Positions 45,148-55,617 are shown, counted from the first letter of the stretch. The stretch: DNA of 64,000 nt from Pseudomonas sp. ADAK18 (GCF_012935695.1 NZ_CP052859.1:5249001-5313000), one strand, 5' to 3'. Numbers and translations are program-made. The notes: generated by a model from the sequence alone, not told the origin.

Positions 45148-45298
45148 ATCCTGGCAGGCTTCAAGAGACTATTCCGGCTGGCGCGATATCGCGGCACATT
45201 GGCCGGGATCGCATCCTCGCCGCGATGGCCTCCTCGCGGGTACGCGAGCAGACTGGACTCATCAGCGCCAACCCGGCGCTTTCTTGAGGATAACGACC

Positions 45299-45940
45299 AT
45301 GAGCACCACCATTGCCGGCATCAAGATCCCGGATAGCGCCTTGGCCAAAGCCACCACCGAATACATCCGCGATATCGAATCCGACCTGTTGTACCACCAC
45401 TCCCGCCGGGTATTTCTGTTCGGCGCCTTGAGCGGTGAGCGCCAACAGCTGGCCTACAACCCAGAACTTTTGTACGTCGGCGCGATGTTCCATGACCTCG
45501 GTCTGGTGGAAGGTCACCGCAGTGATGACGAACGCTTTGAAGTGGATGGCGCCAACGCCGCCGCCGACTTCCTCAAGCCTTACGGGCTGAGCGATGACGA
45601 TATCGAGCAGGTCTGGTTGTCCATCGCCCTGCACACCACGCCGGGGGTGCCCAAACATCTACGCCCGACCGTGGCCTTGCTGACGGCTGGCGTGGAAATG
45701 GACGTGCTGGGCATGGAATACGCGGCTTTTACTCAGGTGCAGCGCGAAGCCGTGGTGCATGCGCATCCACGCGGTGAAGGGTTCAAGGAGTGCATCATCT
45801 GCGCCTTTGCCGACGGCTTGCGCCATCGCCCGCAAACCACGTTTGGCAACGTGAAGACTGATGTGTTGGTGGATCAGGTGCCGGGGTTCAAGCCGATGAA
45901 CTTTGTCGAGGTGATTCGTAAGTCGCCTTGGGTAGGCTGA
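45299..45940 (+). CDS. HD-domain hydrolase, cyanamide-hydratase-like
   Basis: A 213-residue protein with an HD-type metal site: YHHSRRVFLFGA (first His), MFHDLGL (HD), further His residues in SIALHTTPGV and AVVHAHPRGEGFKE. This order resembles the Ddi2-like cyanamide hydratase family HD proteins, which occur near GlxA regulators. ATG 45299 is chosen from the family-like start MSTTIAGIKIP with GAGGA upstream. Reaction and substrate are unproven. Confidence 0.75.
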   Translation: MSTTIAGIKIPDSALAKATTEYIRDIESDLLYHHSRRVFLFGALSGERQQLAYNPELLYVGAMFHDLGLVEGHRSDDERFEVDGANAAADFLKPYGLSDDDIEQVWLSIALHTTPGVPKHLRPTVALLTAGVEMDVLGMEYAAFTQVQREAVVHAHPRGEGFKECIICAFADGLRHRPQTTFGNVKTDVLVDQVPGFKPMNFVEVIRKSPWVG

Positions 45941-45960
45941 CCTAATTGGAATGCAATCAA

Positions 45961-46070
45961 ATGTGGGAGCGGGCTTGTGTGGGAGCGGGCTTGCTCGCGA
46001 AAGCGGTGGGTCAGTTGATGCATATTTGACTGACACTCCACATTCGCGAGCAAGCCCGCTCCCACATTTT
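45961..46070. repeat. REPIN with partial tandem duplication, HD/spuH convergent junction
   Basis: TGTGGGAGCGGGCTTG occurs twice in direct repeat (45962-45977 and 45978-45993), the second continuing CTCGCGAAAGCGG. Right arm TTCGCGAGCAAGCCCGCTCCCACA ends at 46067. Confidence 0.9.
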
Positions 46071-46096
46071 GATCCGGTTTCTTCAGGTAGACCTGT

Positions 46097-46981
46097 TTAG
46101 ACCGGGGCTTGCGCCCGACGCGCATCCGGCTGTTTCCAGCCATCAGCCGCCGCTTCTTCGATGGCCTGTTGGATCGCTTTCTTGCGCAGCTCTTCGGCAC
46201 GACGGCTGAAGAACCATACGCAGAAGGTCACCAACGACACCGCCAGCAGAATCAGGCTGGCCACGGCGTTGATCTCCGGTTTAACCCCCAGGCGCACCGC
46301 CGAGAACACTTCCATCGGCAGAGTCGTGGAGCCCGGACCGGACACAAAGCTGGCCAATACCAGGTCATCCAGGGACAGCGCGAAGGACATCATCCCGCCC
46401 GCCGCCAACGACGGCGCGATCATCGGGATGGTGATCAGGAAGAACACCTTCCACGGCCGCGCGCCCAAATCCATCGCCGCTTCTTCAATCGACAGGTCCA
46501 GCTCACGCAAGCGCGCCGACACCACCACCGCCACATACGCCGCACAGAACGTCGTGTGGGCAATCCAGATGGTGACGATGCCACGCTCCTGGGGCCAACC
46601 GATCATCTGCGCCATGGCCACGAACAGCAGCAACAGCGACAGACCGGTGATCACTTCAGGCATTACCAGCGGCGCAGTCACCAGGCCGCCAAACAGCGTG
46701 CGGCCCTTGAAGTGGCTGATGCGCGTCAGCACGAAGGCCGCCAACGTACCCAACGCCACCGCCGCCACCGCCGTGTAGCAGGCGATTTCCAGGGAGCGGG
46801 CCACCGAGCCCATCAGTTGGGTGTTATCCAGCAGGCCCACATACCATTTGATCGACCAGCCGCCCCACACCGTTACCAGTTTGGATTCGTTGAACGAGTA
46901 GATCACCAGGATCAGCATCGGCAGGTAGATGAACAACAACCCCGCCACCAGCATGAAGCTTGAGAAACTGACGCGCTTCAT
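46097..46981 (-). CDS. spuH: Polyamine ABC permease SpuH (PotI-like)
   Basis: A 294-residue inner-membrane permease with about six helices and the EAA motif (AAMDLGARPWKVFFLITIPMIAPSL). It pairs with SpuG to form the putrescine/spermidine channel. Its ATG overlaps the spuG stop by 4 bases. Last gene of spuABCDEFGH. It matches PotI by order and sequence. Confidence 0.93.
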   Translation of the reverse strand: MKRVSFSSFMLVAGLLFIYLPMLILVIYSFNESKLVTVWGGWSIKWYVGLLDNTQLMGSVARSLEIACYTAVAAVALGTLAAFVLTRISHFKGRTLFGGLVTAPLVMPEVITGLSLLLLFVAMAQMIGWPQERGIVTIWIAHTTFCAAYVAVVVSARLRELDLSIEEAAMDLGARPWKVFFLITIPMIAPSLAAGGMMSFALSLDDLVLASFVSGPGSTTLPMEVFSAVRLGVKPEINAVASLILLAVSLVTFCVWFFSRRAEELRKKAIQQAIEEAAADGWKQPDARRAQAPV

Positions 46982-47898
46982 ATCTTGCCCTCCATCTCTT
47001 TGGCTTGGCTGCGGTTGAACAGGATGATCGGCACGATCAGGATCGCCAGCATCACCACCGCCAGGGCAGACGCCACCGGCCAGTCACGGTTGTTGAAGAA
47101 TTCTTGCCACAACACTTTACCGATCATCAGGGTTTCCGGACCGCCCAGCAGTTCCGGGATCACGAACTCGCCCACCACCGGGATAAACACCAGCATGCAG
47201 CCGGCAATGATGCCGTTCTTGGACAGCGGCACGGTGATTTTCCAGAAGCTGTTGAAGGTGCTTGAACCCAGGTCCGATGCGGCTTCCAGCAAGCTCTGGT
47301 CGTGTTTGACCAGGTTGGCGTACAGCGGCAGGATCATGAACGGCAGGTAGGAATACACCACGCCGATATACACCGCGATATTGGTGTTGAGGATCTGCAA
47401 CGGTTCGTTGATCAGCCCCATGGACATCAGGAAGCCGTTGAGCAAGCCGTTGTTGCTGAGGATGCCCATCCACGCATAGACGCGGATCAGGATCGCCGTC
47501 CAGGTCGGCATCATGATCAGCAGCACCAGCACGGTCTGCATTTCCTTGCGGGCACTGGCGATGGCATAGGCCATCGGGTAGCCGATCAGCAGGCACAACA
47601 CCGTGCTGAAAAACGCCATCTTCAGCGAGCCCAGGTACGCGGCGATGTACAACTCGTCGTCGCCCAGCATCGCGTAGTTGGCCAGGTTCAGCACCAACTG
47701 CAGTTTCTGCTCAACGAAGGTGTAGATCTCGGTGTAAGGCGGGATCGCTACGTCGGCTTCGGCAAAGCTGATCTTCAAGACGATGAAGAACGGCAGCATG
47801 AAGAACAGGAACAACCAGAGGAAAGGAATCCCGATGACCACATGCCGGCCACCGGGGGTTATTCGTTGCAACTGGCGCTTGAGCTTCTTCATGTTCAT
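46978..47898 (-). CDS. spuG: Polyamine ABC permease SpuG (PotH-like)
   Basis: A 306-residue inner-membrane permease (MNMKKLKRQLQRITPGGRHVVIGIPFLWLFLFFMLPFFIV) with the EAA-like loop LLEAASDLGSSTFNSFWKITVP. ATG 47898 overlaps the spuF stop (ATGA), so translation is coupled. It forms the channel with SpuH. Confidence 0.93.
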   Translation of the reverse strand: MNMKKLKRQLQRITPGGRHVVIGIPFLWLFLFFMLPFFIVLKISFAEADVAIPPYTEIYTFVEQKLQLVLNLANYAMLGDDELYIAAYLGSLKMAFFSTVLCLLIGYPMAYAIASARKEMQTVLVLLIMMPTWTAILIRVYAWMGILSNNGLLNGFLMSMGLINEPLQILNTNIAVYIGVVYSYLPFMILPLYANLVKHDQSLLEAASDLGSSTFNSFWKITVPLSKNGIIAGCMLVFIPVVGEFVIPELLGGPETLMIGKVLWQEFFNNRDWPVASALAVVMLAILIVPIILFNRSQAKEMEGKI

Positions 47899-49037
47899 GA
47901 GCGAAGTACCACGCCGCTGTCGTCTTCCCACCACACGTAGACCTGGTCACCCCAGGTCGGCCGCGCGCCACGACGTTCGGCGTTGGCGACAAAGGATTGC
48001 ACCAGCTTGCCGCTCGGCAGTTCAACGTAGAACACCGAATGCCCGCCGAGGTAGGCGATATCGTGGACCTTGCCGCTGGACCAGTTGTGTTCGCAGGTCG
48101 GCATGTCGGCGGTCACCAGCAGTTTTTCCGGACGGATCGCGTAAGTCACCGATTTGTCCTGCACCGAGGTGCTGATGCCGTGGCCCACGTAGATGTTGCG
48201 ATCCAGGTCCTTGCAGGTGATGGTCGCGTGGCCTTCGGCATCGTCGATCACTTCACCTTCGAAGATGTTGACGTTGCCGATGAACTCGCACACCAGGCGA
48301 CTGGTAGGCGTTTCATAGATATCGATCGGGCTACCGATCTGGGCAATCCAGCCCAGGTGCATGATCGCAATGCGCTCGGCCATGGTCATGGCCTCTTCCT
48401 GATCGTGGGTCACCATCACGCAGGTCACGCCGACGCGCTCGATGATTTCGACCAGTTCAAGCTGCATCTGCGAACGCAGCTTCTTGTCCAGTGCGCCCAT
48501 CGGCTCATCCAGCAGCAACAGCTTCGGACGCTTGGCCAGGGAACGCGCCAGTGCCACCCGCTGGCGTTGACCGCCAGACAGTTGATGCGGCTTGCGCTTG
48601 GCGTACTCGCTCATCCGCACCAGCTTGAGCATTTCGGCCACACGAGCGTCGACCTCGGCCTTGGGAATCTTGTCCTGTTGCAAGCCAAACGCGATGTTCT
48701 GGGCCACGGTCATGTGGGGAAACAAGGCGTAGGACTGGAACATCATGTTGATTGGCCGCTCGTAGGGCGGCATGTCGGTGATGTCCACACCGTCGAGGTA
48801 AATGCGTCCTTCCGTTGGGCGCTCGAAGCCTGCGAGCATGCGCAGCAAGGTGGATTTGCCCGAACCTGATCCGCCGAGCAAGGCGAATATCTCGCCTTTC
48901 TTGATTTCCAGGGACACATCGTCCACGGCGATCGTCTCGTCGAATTTTTTCGTGACCCGGTCGATTTTGACCAACACCTTTTTAGGTGTCTGGTCGCCCT
49001 CGAGGGCTTTCTTATAGGCGCCGGAGGCAACTGCCAT
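47895..49037 (-). CDS. spuF: Polyamine ABC ATPase SpuF (PotG-like)
   Basis: A 380-residue ATPase energising the Spu importer: Walker A GGSGSGKSTLL, Q-loop FQSYALFPHMTV, signature LSGGQRQRVALARSL, Walker B LLLLDEPMGALD, and a C-terminal TOBE-like region (FIGNVNIFEGEVIDD). It overlaps spuG by 4 bases and follows spuE by 75 bases. Confidence 0.94.
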   Translation of the reverse strand: MAVASGAYKKALEGDQTPKKVLVKIDRVTKKFDETIAVDDVSLEIKKGEIFALLGGSGSGKSTLLRMLAGFERPTEGRIYLDGVDITDMPPYERPINMMFQSYALFPHMTVAQNIAFGLQQDKIPKAEVDARVAEMLKLVRMSEYAKRKPHQLSGGQRQRVALARSLAKRPKLLLLDEPMGALDKKLRSQMQLELVEIIERVGVTCVMVTHDQEEAMTMAERIAIMHLGWIAQIGSPIDIYETPTSRLVCEFIGNVNIFEGEVIDDAEGHATITCKDLDRNIYVGHGISTSVQDKSVTYAIRPEKLLVTADMPTCEHNWSSGKVHDIAYLGGHSVFYVELPSGKLVQSFVANAERRGARPTWGDQVYVWWEDDSGVVLRS

Positions 49038-49112
49038 TTACGAAACTCCCAGAAAAAAAAGAGTGCAGCTCACCCAATACGGGCGAGCCCAGGATAGTTT
49101 GAGCTTTAAGCC

Positions 49113-50291
<1,179 letters not shown>

Positions 50292-50340
50292 TTACCCTCG
50301 ATAAACCAATCCGGCAAAACTTTTATGTGATTCAAATTCC

Positions 50341-50441
50341 CTGTAGCCGCTGCCGAAGGCTGCGATCGGCGGCGAAGCCGACGTGCTCTTGCCATCGTGG
50401 GGACCTTCGGCCCCATCGCAGCCTGGCGGCAGCGGCTACAG
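50341..50441. repeat. Third-family REP doublet between spuE and spuD
   Basis: CTGTAGCCGCTGCCGAAGGC...TGCGATCGGC is inverted at GCCCCATCGCAGCCTGGCGGCAGCGGCTACAG. It lies within the spu operon, in the 241-base gap between two binding-protein genes. Confidence 0.88.
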
Positions 50442-50448
50442 GTGGGTG

Positions 50449-51558
50449 TTACTTACCGGACTTGATCTTGGTCCAGCTACGCGTCATTTCACGCTGAGTT
50501 GCAGCGGGCAAGTCAGCAATGGCGTACAGCTTGGCTTGCACATCAGCTGGCGGGTAGATGCCCGGGTCGCTGGTAATGCTCTTGTCCACCAGCGGGGTTG
50601 CCTTCTCGTTACCGTTCGGAAAACGCACGCTGTCGGTGATGGTGGCCATGACTTGCGGCTTGAGCAGGTAGTTCATGAATGCATAGGCGGCGTCGACGTT
50701 TTCGGCATCTTTAGGGATGGCGACCATGTCGTAGAAGCTGCCAGCACCTTCTTTCGGAATGTCGTAGGCAACCTTGACCTTGCCACCCGCTTCAGCAGCA
50801 CGGGACTTGGCCTGCTGGATGTCACCCGAGTAACCGACGGCTACGCAGATGTTGCCATTGGCCAGGTCGGAGATGTATTTGGACGAGTGGAAGTATCCGA
50901 TCGAAGGACGCAGTTTGAGGAACAGTGCCTCGGCTTGCTTGAGGTCTTCTTTCTTCTGGGTGTCGGTCGGCAGGCCCAGGTAATGCAGCGCCACCGGCAG
51001 CATTTCGGTTGGCGAATCGAGGAAGCTCACACCGCAGCTCTTAAGCTTGGCGATATTCTCTGGCTTGAGCAGCACATCCCAGGAGTCGATCTTGTCGACG
51101 CCCAGCGCAGCCTTGACCTTCTCCGGGTTGTAGCCGATGCCGATGGAACCCCACATGTAAGGGAAGGCGTGCTTGTTGTCCGGGTCGCTGATGGACACGG
51201 CTTTAAGCAGCGATTTGTTCAGGTTGTCGTAGTTAGGCAACTTGGACTTGTCCAGCTCCTGGTAAACGCCAGCCTTGATCTGCTTGGCCAGGAAGTTGTT
51301 CGACGGTACAACGATGTCATAACCGGATTTGCCGGCCAGCAACTTGGCTTCCAGGGTTTCGTTGCTGTCAAACACGTCGTAGACCACCTTGATCCCGGAC
51401 TCTTTTTCAAAGTTCGCGATGGTGTCCGGAGCAATGTAGTCGGACCAGTTATAGATATGCAGCACTTTGTTGTCGGCCTGTGCCGCGCCCGCCATCGCCC
51501 CCATCAGGGACAAGGCCAGCAGGGTCTTGCCAGCGTTCTTCAAACCTAATGCCTTCAT
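50449..51558 (-). CDS. spuD: Periplasmic polyamine-binding protein SpuD (putrescine-type by order)
   Basis: A 369-residue PotF-family protein with signal peptide ([23 protein letters not shown]) and the fold start [45 protein letters not shown]. It is paralogous to SpuE over the full length. ATG 51558 follows GGAG. By order it corresponds to SpuD, the putrescine-preferring protein. Confidence 0.9.
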   Translation of the reverse strand: MKALGLKNAGKTLLALSLMGAMAGAAQADNKVLHIYNWSDYIAPDTIANFEKESGIKVVYDVFDSNETLEAKLLAGKSGYDIVVPSNNFLAKQIKAGVYQELDKSKLPNYDNLNKSLLKAVSISDPDNKHAFPYMWGSIGIGYNPEKVKAALGVDKIDSWDVLLKPENIAKLKSCGVSFLDSPTEMLPVALHYLGLPTDTQKKEDLKQAEALFLKLRPSIGYFHSSKYISDLANGNICVAVGYSGDIQQAKSRAAEAGGKVKVAYDIPKEGAGSFYDMVAIPKDAENVDAAYAFMNYLLKPQVMATITDSVRFPNGNEKATPLVDKSITSDPGIYPPADVQAKLYAIADLPAATQREMTRSWTKIKSGK

Positions 51559-51738
51559 TCGGTCATGCTCCAATTTTTCTTTTTTGGGCCACGTTCTTTA
51601 TCTATACAGCTGCTGTGTTCAGTGGCCCGTCGAAGGGCAACAAAACAGGGCGACAGTCTGGCAAGTTCCTGGGCTGGCTTTCAACCGAAGCACTCTCTTT
51701 ATCAACGCGTTTCTTCATCAATGCGTTTTTATCAATGC

Positions 51739-51771
51739 CCAGACGGAGCGCCCAAAGGCGGCTCCGGTCTG
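51739..51771 (-). terminator. Hairpin after spuC, before spuD
   Basis: CCAGACGGAGC (51739-51749) pairs with GCTCCGGTCTGAG (51761 onward) with one bulged base. On the transcribed minus strand it follows the spuC stop and has no U-tract, so it is more likely a processing or attenuation point than a full terminator. The 223-base spuC-spuD gap holds no gene. Confidence 0.55.
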
Positions 51772-51781
51772 AGCCTAGCAC

Positions 51782-53146
51782 TTAGCCCTGCAATGCCGCC
51801 AAAGTCAGATCAAGGCAGTGGCGCGCCTTGGTCACCAACTCGTCAATCTCGGCCTTGGTGATCACCAGCGGTGGCGAAATGATCATGGTGTCGCCAACGG
51901 CGCGCATGATCAGGCCGTTGTCGAAGCAGAACGTACGGCAAATCATGCCAACGCCACGGCCTTCATAACGCTTGCGCGTGGCCTTGTCCTGCACCAGCTC
52001 AATCGCCCCCAGCATGCCAACACCACGCACTTCACCCACCAGCGGGTGATCGGCAAGCTCGCGTAGACGCTTCTGCAAATAGGGTGCCGTTTCGTCATGA
52101 ACGCGGCTGACAATTTTTTCATCGCGCATGATGCGGATGTTTTCCAGGGCGACCGCAGCCGCCACCGGGTGGCCGGAATAGGTGAAGCCGTGGTTGAAAT
52201 CACCGCCTTCATTCAGTACCGCAACCACTTCGTCACGCACGATCAGGCCACCCATCGGGATGTAGCCCGAGGTCAGGCCTTTGGCGATGGTCATCATGTC
52301 AGGCTTGAGGTCGTAGAAATCGCTACCGAACCACTCACCGGTACGGCCAAAGCCACAGATCACTTCATCGGCGACGAACAGGATGTCGTACTTCGCGAGG
52401 ATTTCCTTGATGCGCGGCCAGTAGCTGTCTGGCGGCACGATCACGCCGCCGGCACCCTGGATCGGCTCGGCAATAAAGGCACCGACGTTATCCACACCCA
52501 GTTCCAGAATCTTCTCTTCCAGTTGGTTGGCCGCCCAGATCCCGAACTCTTCCGGGCTCATGTCGCCGCCTTCGCCGAACCAGTACGGCTGGGCAATGTG
52601 GACGATGCCCGGAATCGGCAAGTCGCCTTGTTCATGCATATAGGTCATGCCGCCCAGGCTGGCGCCGGCCACGGTGGACCCGTGGTAGCCGTTCTTGCGG
52701 CTGATGATGGTTTTCTTGTTCGGCTGGCCTTTGATCGCCCAATAGTGGCGGACCATACGCAGCATGGTGTCGTTGCCTTCGGAACCGGAACCGGTGAAAA
52801 ACACGTGGTCCATGCCTGCCGGGGCGATGTCGGAAATGGCTTTGGCCAGTTCCAATACCGGCGGGTGGGCGGTCTGGAAGAACAGGTTGTAGTAAGGCAG
52901 TTCTTTCATCTGCTTGGCGGCGGCGTCAGCCAGTTCATCGCGACCGTAACCGATCGCCACGCACCACAGGCCGGCCATGCCGTCGAGGATCTTGTTGCCT
53001 TCGCTGTCCCACAGATAAACACCGTGGGCTTTGGTAATGATGCGCGGGCCTTTCTCTTTCAATTGCTTGAAGTCGCTGAACGGCGCCAGGTGGTGATCAT
53101 TGCTCAAGGCTTGCCATTCACGGGTTTGCGGGTTGTTGCTAGTCAT
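51782..53146 (-). CDS. spuC: Polyamine:pyruvate transaminase SpuC
   Basis: A 454-residue class-III PLP aminotransferase that moves the amino group of putrescine or related polyamines to pyruvate. Key parts: GLWCVAIGYGRDELADAAAKQM, AEPIQGAGGVIVPP, FVADEVICGFGRTGEWFGSDFY, and the PLP lysine in TIAKGLTSGYIPMGGLI. ATG 53146 follows TTGGAG. Downstream of spuB on the same strand. Confidence 0.93.
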   Translation of the reverse strand: MTSNNPQTREWQALSNDHHLAPFSDFKQLKEKGPRIITKAHGVYLWDSEGNKILDGMAGLWCVAIGYGRDELADAAAKQMKELPYYNLFFQTAHPPVLELAKAISDIAPAGMDHVFFTGSGSEGNDTMLRMVRHYWAIKGQPNKKTIISRKNGYHGSTVAGASLGGMTYMHEQGDLPIPGIVHIAQPYWFGEGGDMSPEEFGIWAANQLEEKILELGVDNVGAFIAEPIQGAGGVIVPPDSYWPRIKEILAKYDILFVADEVICGFGRTGEWFGSDFYDLKPDMMTIAKGLTSGYIPMGGLIVRDEVVAVLNEGGDFNHGFTYSGHPVAAAVALENIRIMRDEKIVSRVHDETAPYLQKRLRELADHPLVGEVRGVGMLGAIELVQDKATRKRYEGRGVGMICRTFCFDNGLIMRAVGDTMIISPPLVITKAEIDELVTKARHCLDLTLAALQG

Positions 53147-53203
53147 ACCAATCTCCAAAAGTAGCAGGTGAAGGTGCGGCGTCTGACGGCCGCACCCGGC
53201 GCA

Positions 53204-54562
53204 TCAGACGGCAAAGAGCAGGAATTCCCGCTCCCACGAACTGATCACGCGCTTGAAGTTTTCATGCTCGGCCCGCTTGACCGCGACGTAGCCTGTGATG
53301 AATTTTTGACCCAGGTATTTCTCGATGGTCTTGCTGTTTTCCATGCGTTCCAGGGCGTCTTCGATGGTCAACGGCAGGCGCAGGTTGCGTCGTTCGTAAC
53401 CACGGCCGACTACCGGCGCACTTGGGTTAATGCATTCGACCATACCGATGTAACCGCACAACAGGCTGGCGGCAATCGCCAGGTACGGGTTGGCGTCAGC
53501 ACCCGGCAGGCGGTTTTCCACCCGACGGTTCTGCGGGCCGGCATCCGGTACCCGCAGGCCGACGGTACGGTTTTCTTCGCCCCACTCCACGTTCACCGGT
53601 GCCGAAGTGTCCGGCAGGAAGCGGCGGAACGAGTTGACGTTGGGTGCGAACAGCGGCAACAGCTCGGGAATAAACTTCTGCAGGCCGCCGATGTGGTGCA
53701 GGAACAGTTCGCTCTTGGAACCGTCTTCATTAGAGAAGACGTTCTTGCCAGTGGCGATATCGATGATGCTCTGGTGCAAGTGCATCGCGCTGCCGGGCTC
53801 GCCGGTCATGGGCTTGGCCATGAAGGTAGCCGCCACGTCGTGCTTGAGCGCCGCTTCGCGCATGGTGCGCTTGAACACCAGGATCTGGTCGGCCAGGGAC
53901 AGGGCATCGCCGTGACGGAAGTTGATTTCCATCTGCGCCGTGCCGTCCTCGTGGATCAGCGTGTCGAGATCCAGCTCCTGCAGTTCGCACCAGTCGTAGA
54001 CGTCTTCGAACAATGGGTCGAATTCGTTGGCTGCTTCTATAGAGAAGGACTGGCGACCGGTTTCCGGGCGCCCGGAACGGCCAATCGGCGGTTGCAACGG
54101 GAAGTCCGGGTCTTCGCAACGCTTGGTCAGGTAGAACTCCATCTCCGGCGCCACGATGGGCTGCCAGCCTTTGTCGGCGTAGAGCTTGAGAACTTTTTTG
54201 AGCACGTTGCGCGGCGACAGCTCGATCGGGTTGCCTTGCTTGTCGTAGGTGTCGTGGATCACCTGGGCCGTAGGCTCGATGGCCCAGGGCACCAGGAATA
54301 CCGCGTTCTCGTCCGGGCGGCAGATCATGTCGATGTCAGCCGGGTCGAGCAGTTCGTAATAGATGTCGTCTTCGACATAGTCGCCGGTCACGGTCTGCAA
54401 CAGAACGCTCTCGGGCAGGCGCATGCCCTTTTCGGCGATGAACTTGTTGGTCGGCGAGATCTTGCCCCGGGTAATACCGGTGAGGTCGCCAATCATGCAT
54501 TCGACTTCTGTGATCTTGTGGTCTTTCAACCAATCGGTGAGCTGGTCGAGGTTGTTACTCAT
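53204..54562 (-). CDS. spuB: Gamma-glutamylpolyamine synthetase SpuB
   Basis: A 452-residue glutamine-synthetase-fold ligase that joins glutamate to polyamine (ATP-dependent). Beta-grasp N-domain (MSNNLDQLTDWLKDHKITEVECMIGDLTGITRGK), catalytic barrel with EMEFYLT and QMEINFRHGDA, and RVPDAGPQNRRVENRLPGADANPYLAIAA. It is not GlnA: it lacks the adenylylated Tyr loop and is shorter. ATG 54562 follows AGAGG. Between spuA and spuC. Confidence 0.9.
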   Translation of the reverse strand: MSNNLDQLTDWLKDHKITEVECMIGDLTGITRGKISPTNKFIAEKGMRLPESVLLQTVTGDYVEDDIYYELLDPADIDMICRPDENAVFLVPWAIEPTAQVIHDTYDKQGNPIELSPRNVLKKVLKLYADKGWQPIVAPEMEFYLTKRCEDPDFPLQPPIGRSGRPETGRQSFSIEAANEFDPLFEDVYDWCELQELDLDTLIHEDGTAQMEINFRHGDALSLADQILVFKRTMREAALKHDVAATFMAKPMTGEPGSAMHLHQSIIDIATGKNVFSNEDGSKSELFLHHIGGLQKFIPELLPLFAPNVNSFRRFLPDTSAPVNVEWGEENRTVGLRVPDAGPQNRRVENRLPGADANPYLAIAASLLCGYIGMVECINPSAPVVGRGYERRNLRLPLTIEDALERMENSKTIEKYLGQKFITGYVAVKRAEHENFKRVISSWEREFLLFAV

Positions 54563-54601
54563 AAATGCCTCTGGGCTGTGTTTCCTGACGTCCATTAAAG
54601 G

Positions 54602-55381
54602 TCAGGCGTTAGTTGACGCAGTATCCGCGTCGCGTTGCATCGCCCGCTTTCGACAGGCATTGCCAAATGCCTGGAAGATCGCGAGGTAGTGCGGGTTAGA
54701 GCTTACCTGCCATTCGGGGTGCCATTGCACTCCTAAAGCAAAAGCCTTGCCTTGAGTGACGGAAAACGCCTCGATCAACCCGTCAGGCGCCGTGGCTTCT
54801 ACTTGCAAGCCTGGCGCCAGGCGATCAATGCCCTGCCCGTGAATCGAATTGACCTGGATCGTGTCCGGCAAACCGAGGCTTGCCAATACCCCATTCGGGG
54901 AGATTGTCACCGGGTGCGCCGGGCCGTACTGGATTTCCACCGGTTGGGTGTCGTCTTCACGGTGATCCATCATGCCCGGCACTTCGTGAACCTTCTGGTG
55001 CAGGCTGCCGCCGAAGGCCACGTTCATTTCCTGGAAACCACGGCAAATCCCCAACACCGGAACGCCTGCCAACAGGGCGGCGCGGATCAACGGCAAGGTG
55101 GTTTGGTCCCGTGCAGGATCATGAGCAGTCCCGGGCACACTGGCTGGACCGTCGTAGTGAAAGGGCTCGATATTGGAAGGTGAACCGGTAAAAAGAATGC
55201 CATCCAGGCCGTCAAGAATATTGGCCGGCGCGAACAAATCCGCCAAAGACGGAATAATCAATGGCAAGCCCTTGGCAGCGGTGGCCACTGCACGGACGTA
55301 TTTGTCGCCACTGATGTGATAAGCATGCAGACCGACCTGTTTGGAGCAGGCGGTGACGCCGATTAACGGCAGGCGAGACAT
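54602..55381 (-). CDS. spuA: Gamma-glutamyl-GABA hydrolase SpuA (class-I glutamine amidotransferase)
   Basis: A 259-residue PuuD-like hydrolase that releases glutamate from gamma-glutamyl-GABA or related intermediates. Nucleophile Cys in VLGICRGFQEMNVAFGGSLHQ; catalytic His-Glu in ALGVQWHPEWQ. First gene of spuABCDEFGH, 279 bases from the divergent spuI. Confidence 0.9.
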   Translation of the reverse strand: MSRLPLIGVTACSKQVGLHAYHISGDKYVRAVATAAKGLPLIIPSLADLFAPANILDGLDGILFTGSPSNIEPFHYDGPASVPGTAHDPARDQTTLPLIRAALLAGVPVLGICRGFQEMNVAFGGSLHQKVHEVPGMMDHREDDTQPVEIQYGPAHPVTISPNGVLASLGLPDTIQVNSIHGQGIDRLAPGLQVEATAPDGLIEAFSVTQGKAFALGVQWHPEWQVSSNPHYLAIFQAFGNACRKRAMQRDADTASTNA

Positions 55382-55511
55382 GAAGCACCCCGGTATTATT
55401 GCTGTTATGGGTTTGAATCGAGCTTAGCCTTGTTCATTTTTTTACACAACACCCCCGTAAAAAATACAACACGGCCCGCTCAAGCGTGCTGGGTCCAAGG
55501 CCCCCAAACAC

Positions 55512-55570
55512 AAAAAATCGCCCCAAAAAGCCACAAAAATGCCCTCAAGGCGCTTTTTTAGGGCAAAAAA
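55512..55570. promoter_or_regulatory. Helically phased A/T-tracts upstream of spuI and spuA
   Basis: Runs of five or six A (55512-55517, 55525-55529, 55535-55539), T (55554-55559) and A (55565-55570) have centres about 12, 10, 20 and 11 bases apart, near the helical repeat. The pattern predicts intrinsic curvature, possibly with IHF or H-NS-like (MvaT) binding. Confidence 0.6.
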
Positions 55571-55595
55571 GGCCTCGCTTGACTTCGGCATGCCG

Positions 55596-55617
55596 TTCGG
55601 GTTGACTGAAACCCGAA
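55596..55617. promoter_or_regulatory. 22-bp inverted repeat, putative spuI operator
   Basis: TTCGGGTT (55596-55603), GACTGA, AACCCGAA (55610-55617) is an exact 8-bp dyad 43 bases before the spuI ATG. It overlaps a TTGACT (55602-55607) that could be a -35 box with a weak -10 near 55625. A repressor such as PauR is possible but unproven. Confidence 0.65.

Noticed and set aside
43912..46070. Repeated palindromes spaced along the region, considered as a CRISPR array
   Set aside because: The units are REPINs: inverted pairs scattered between genes, not regularly spaced direct repeats, and no cas gene is present.
53168..54598. A long plus-strand open frame opposite spuB
   Set aside because: Antisense shadow of a GS-fold gene with intact catalytic motifs.
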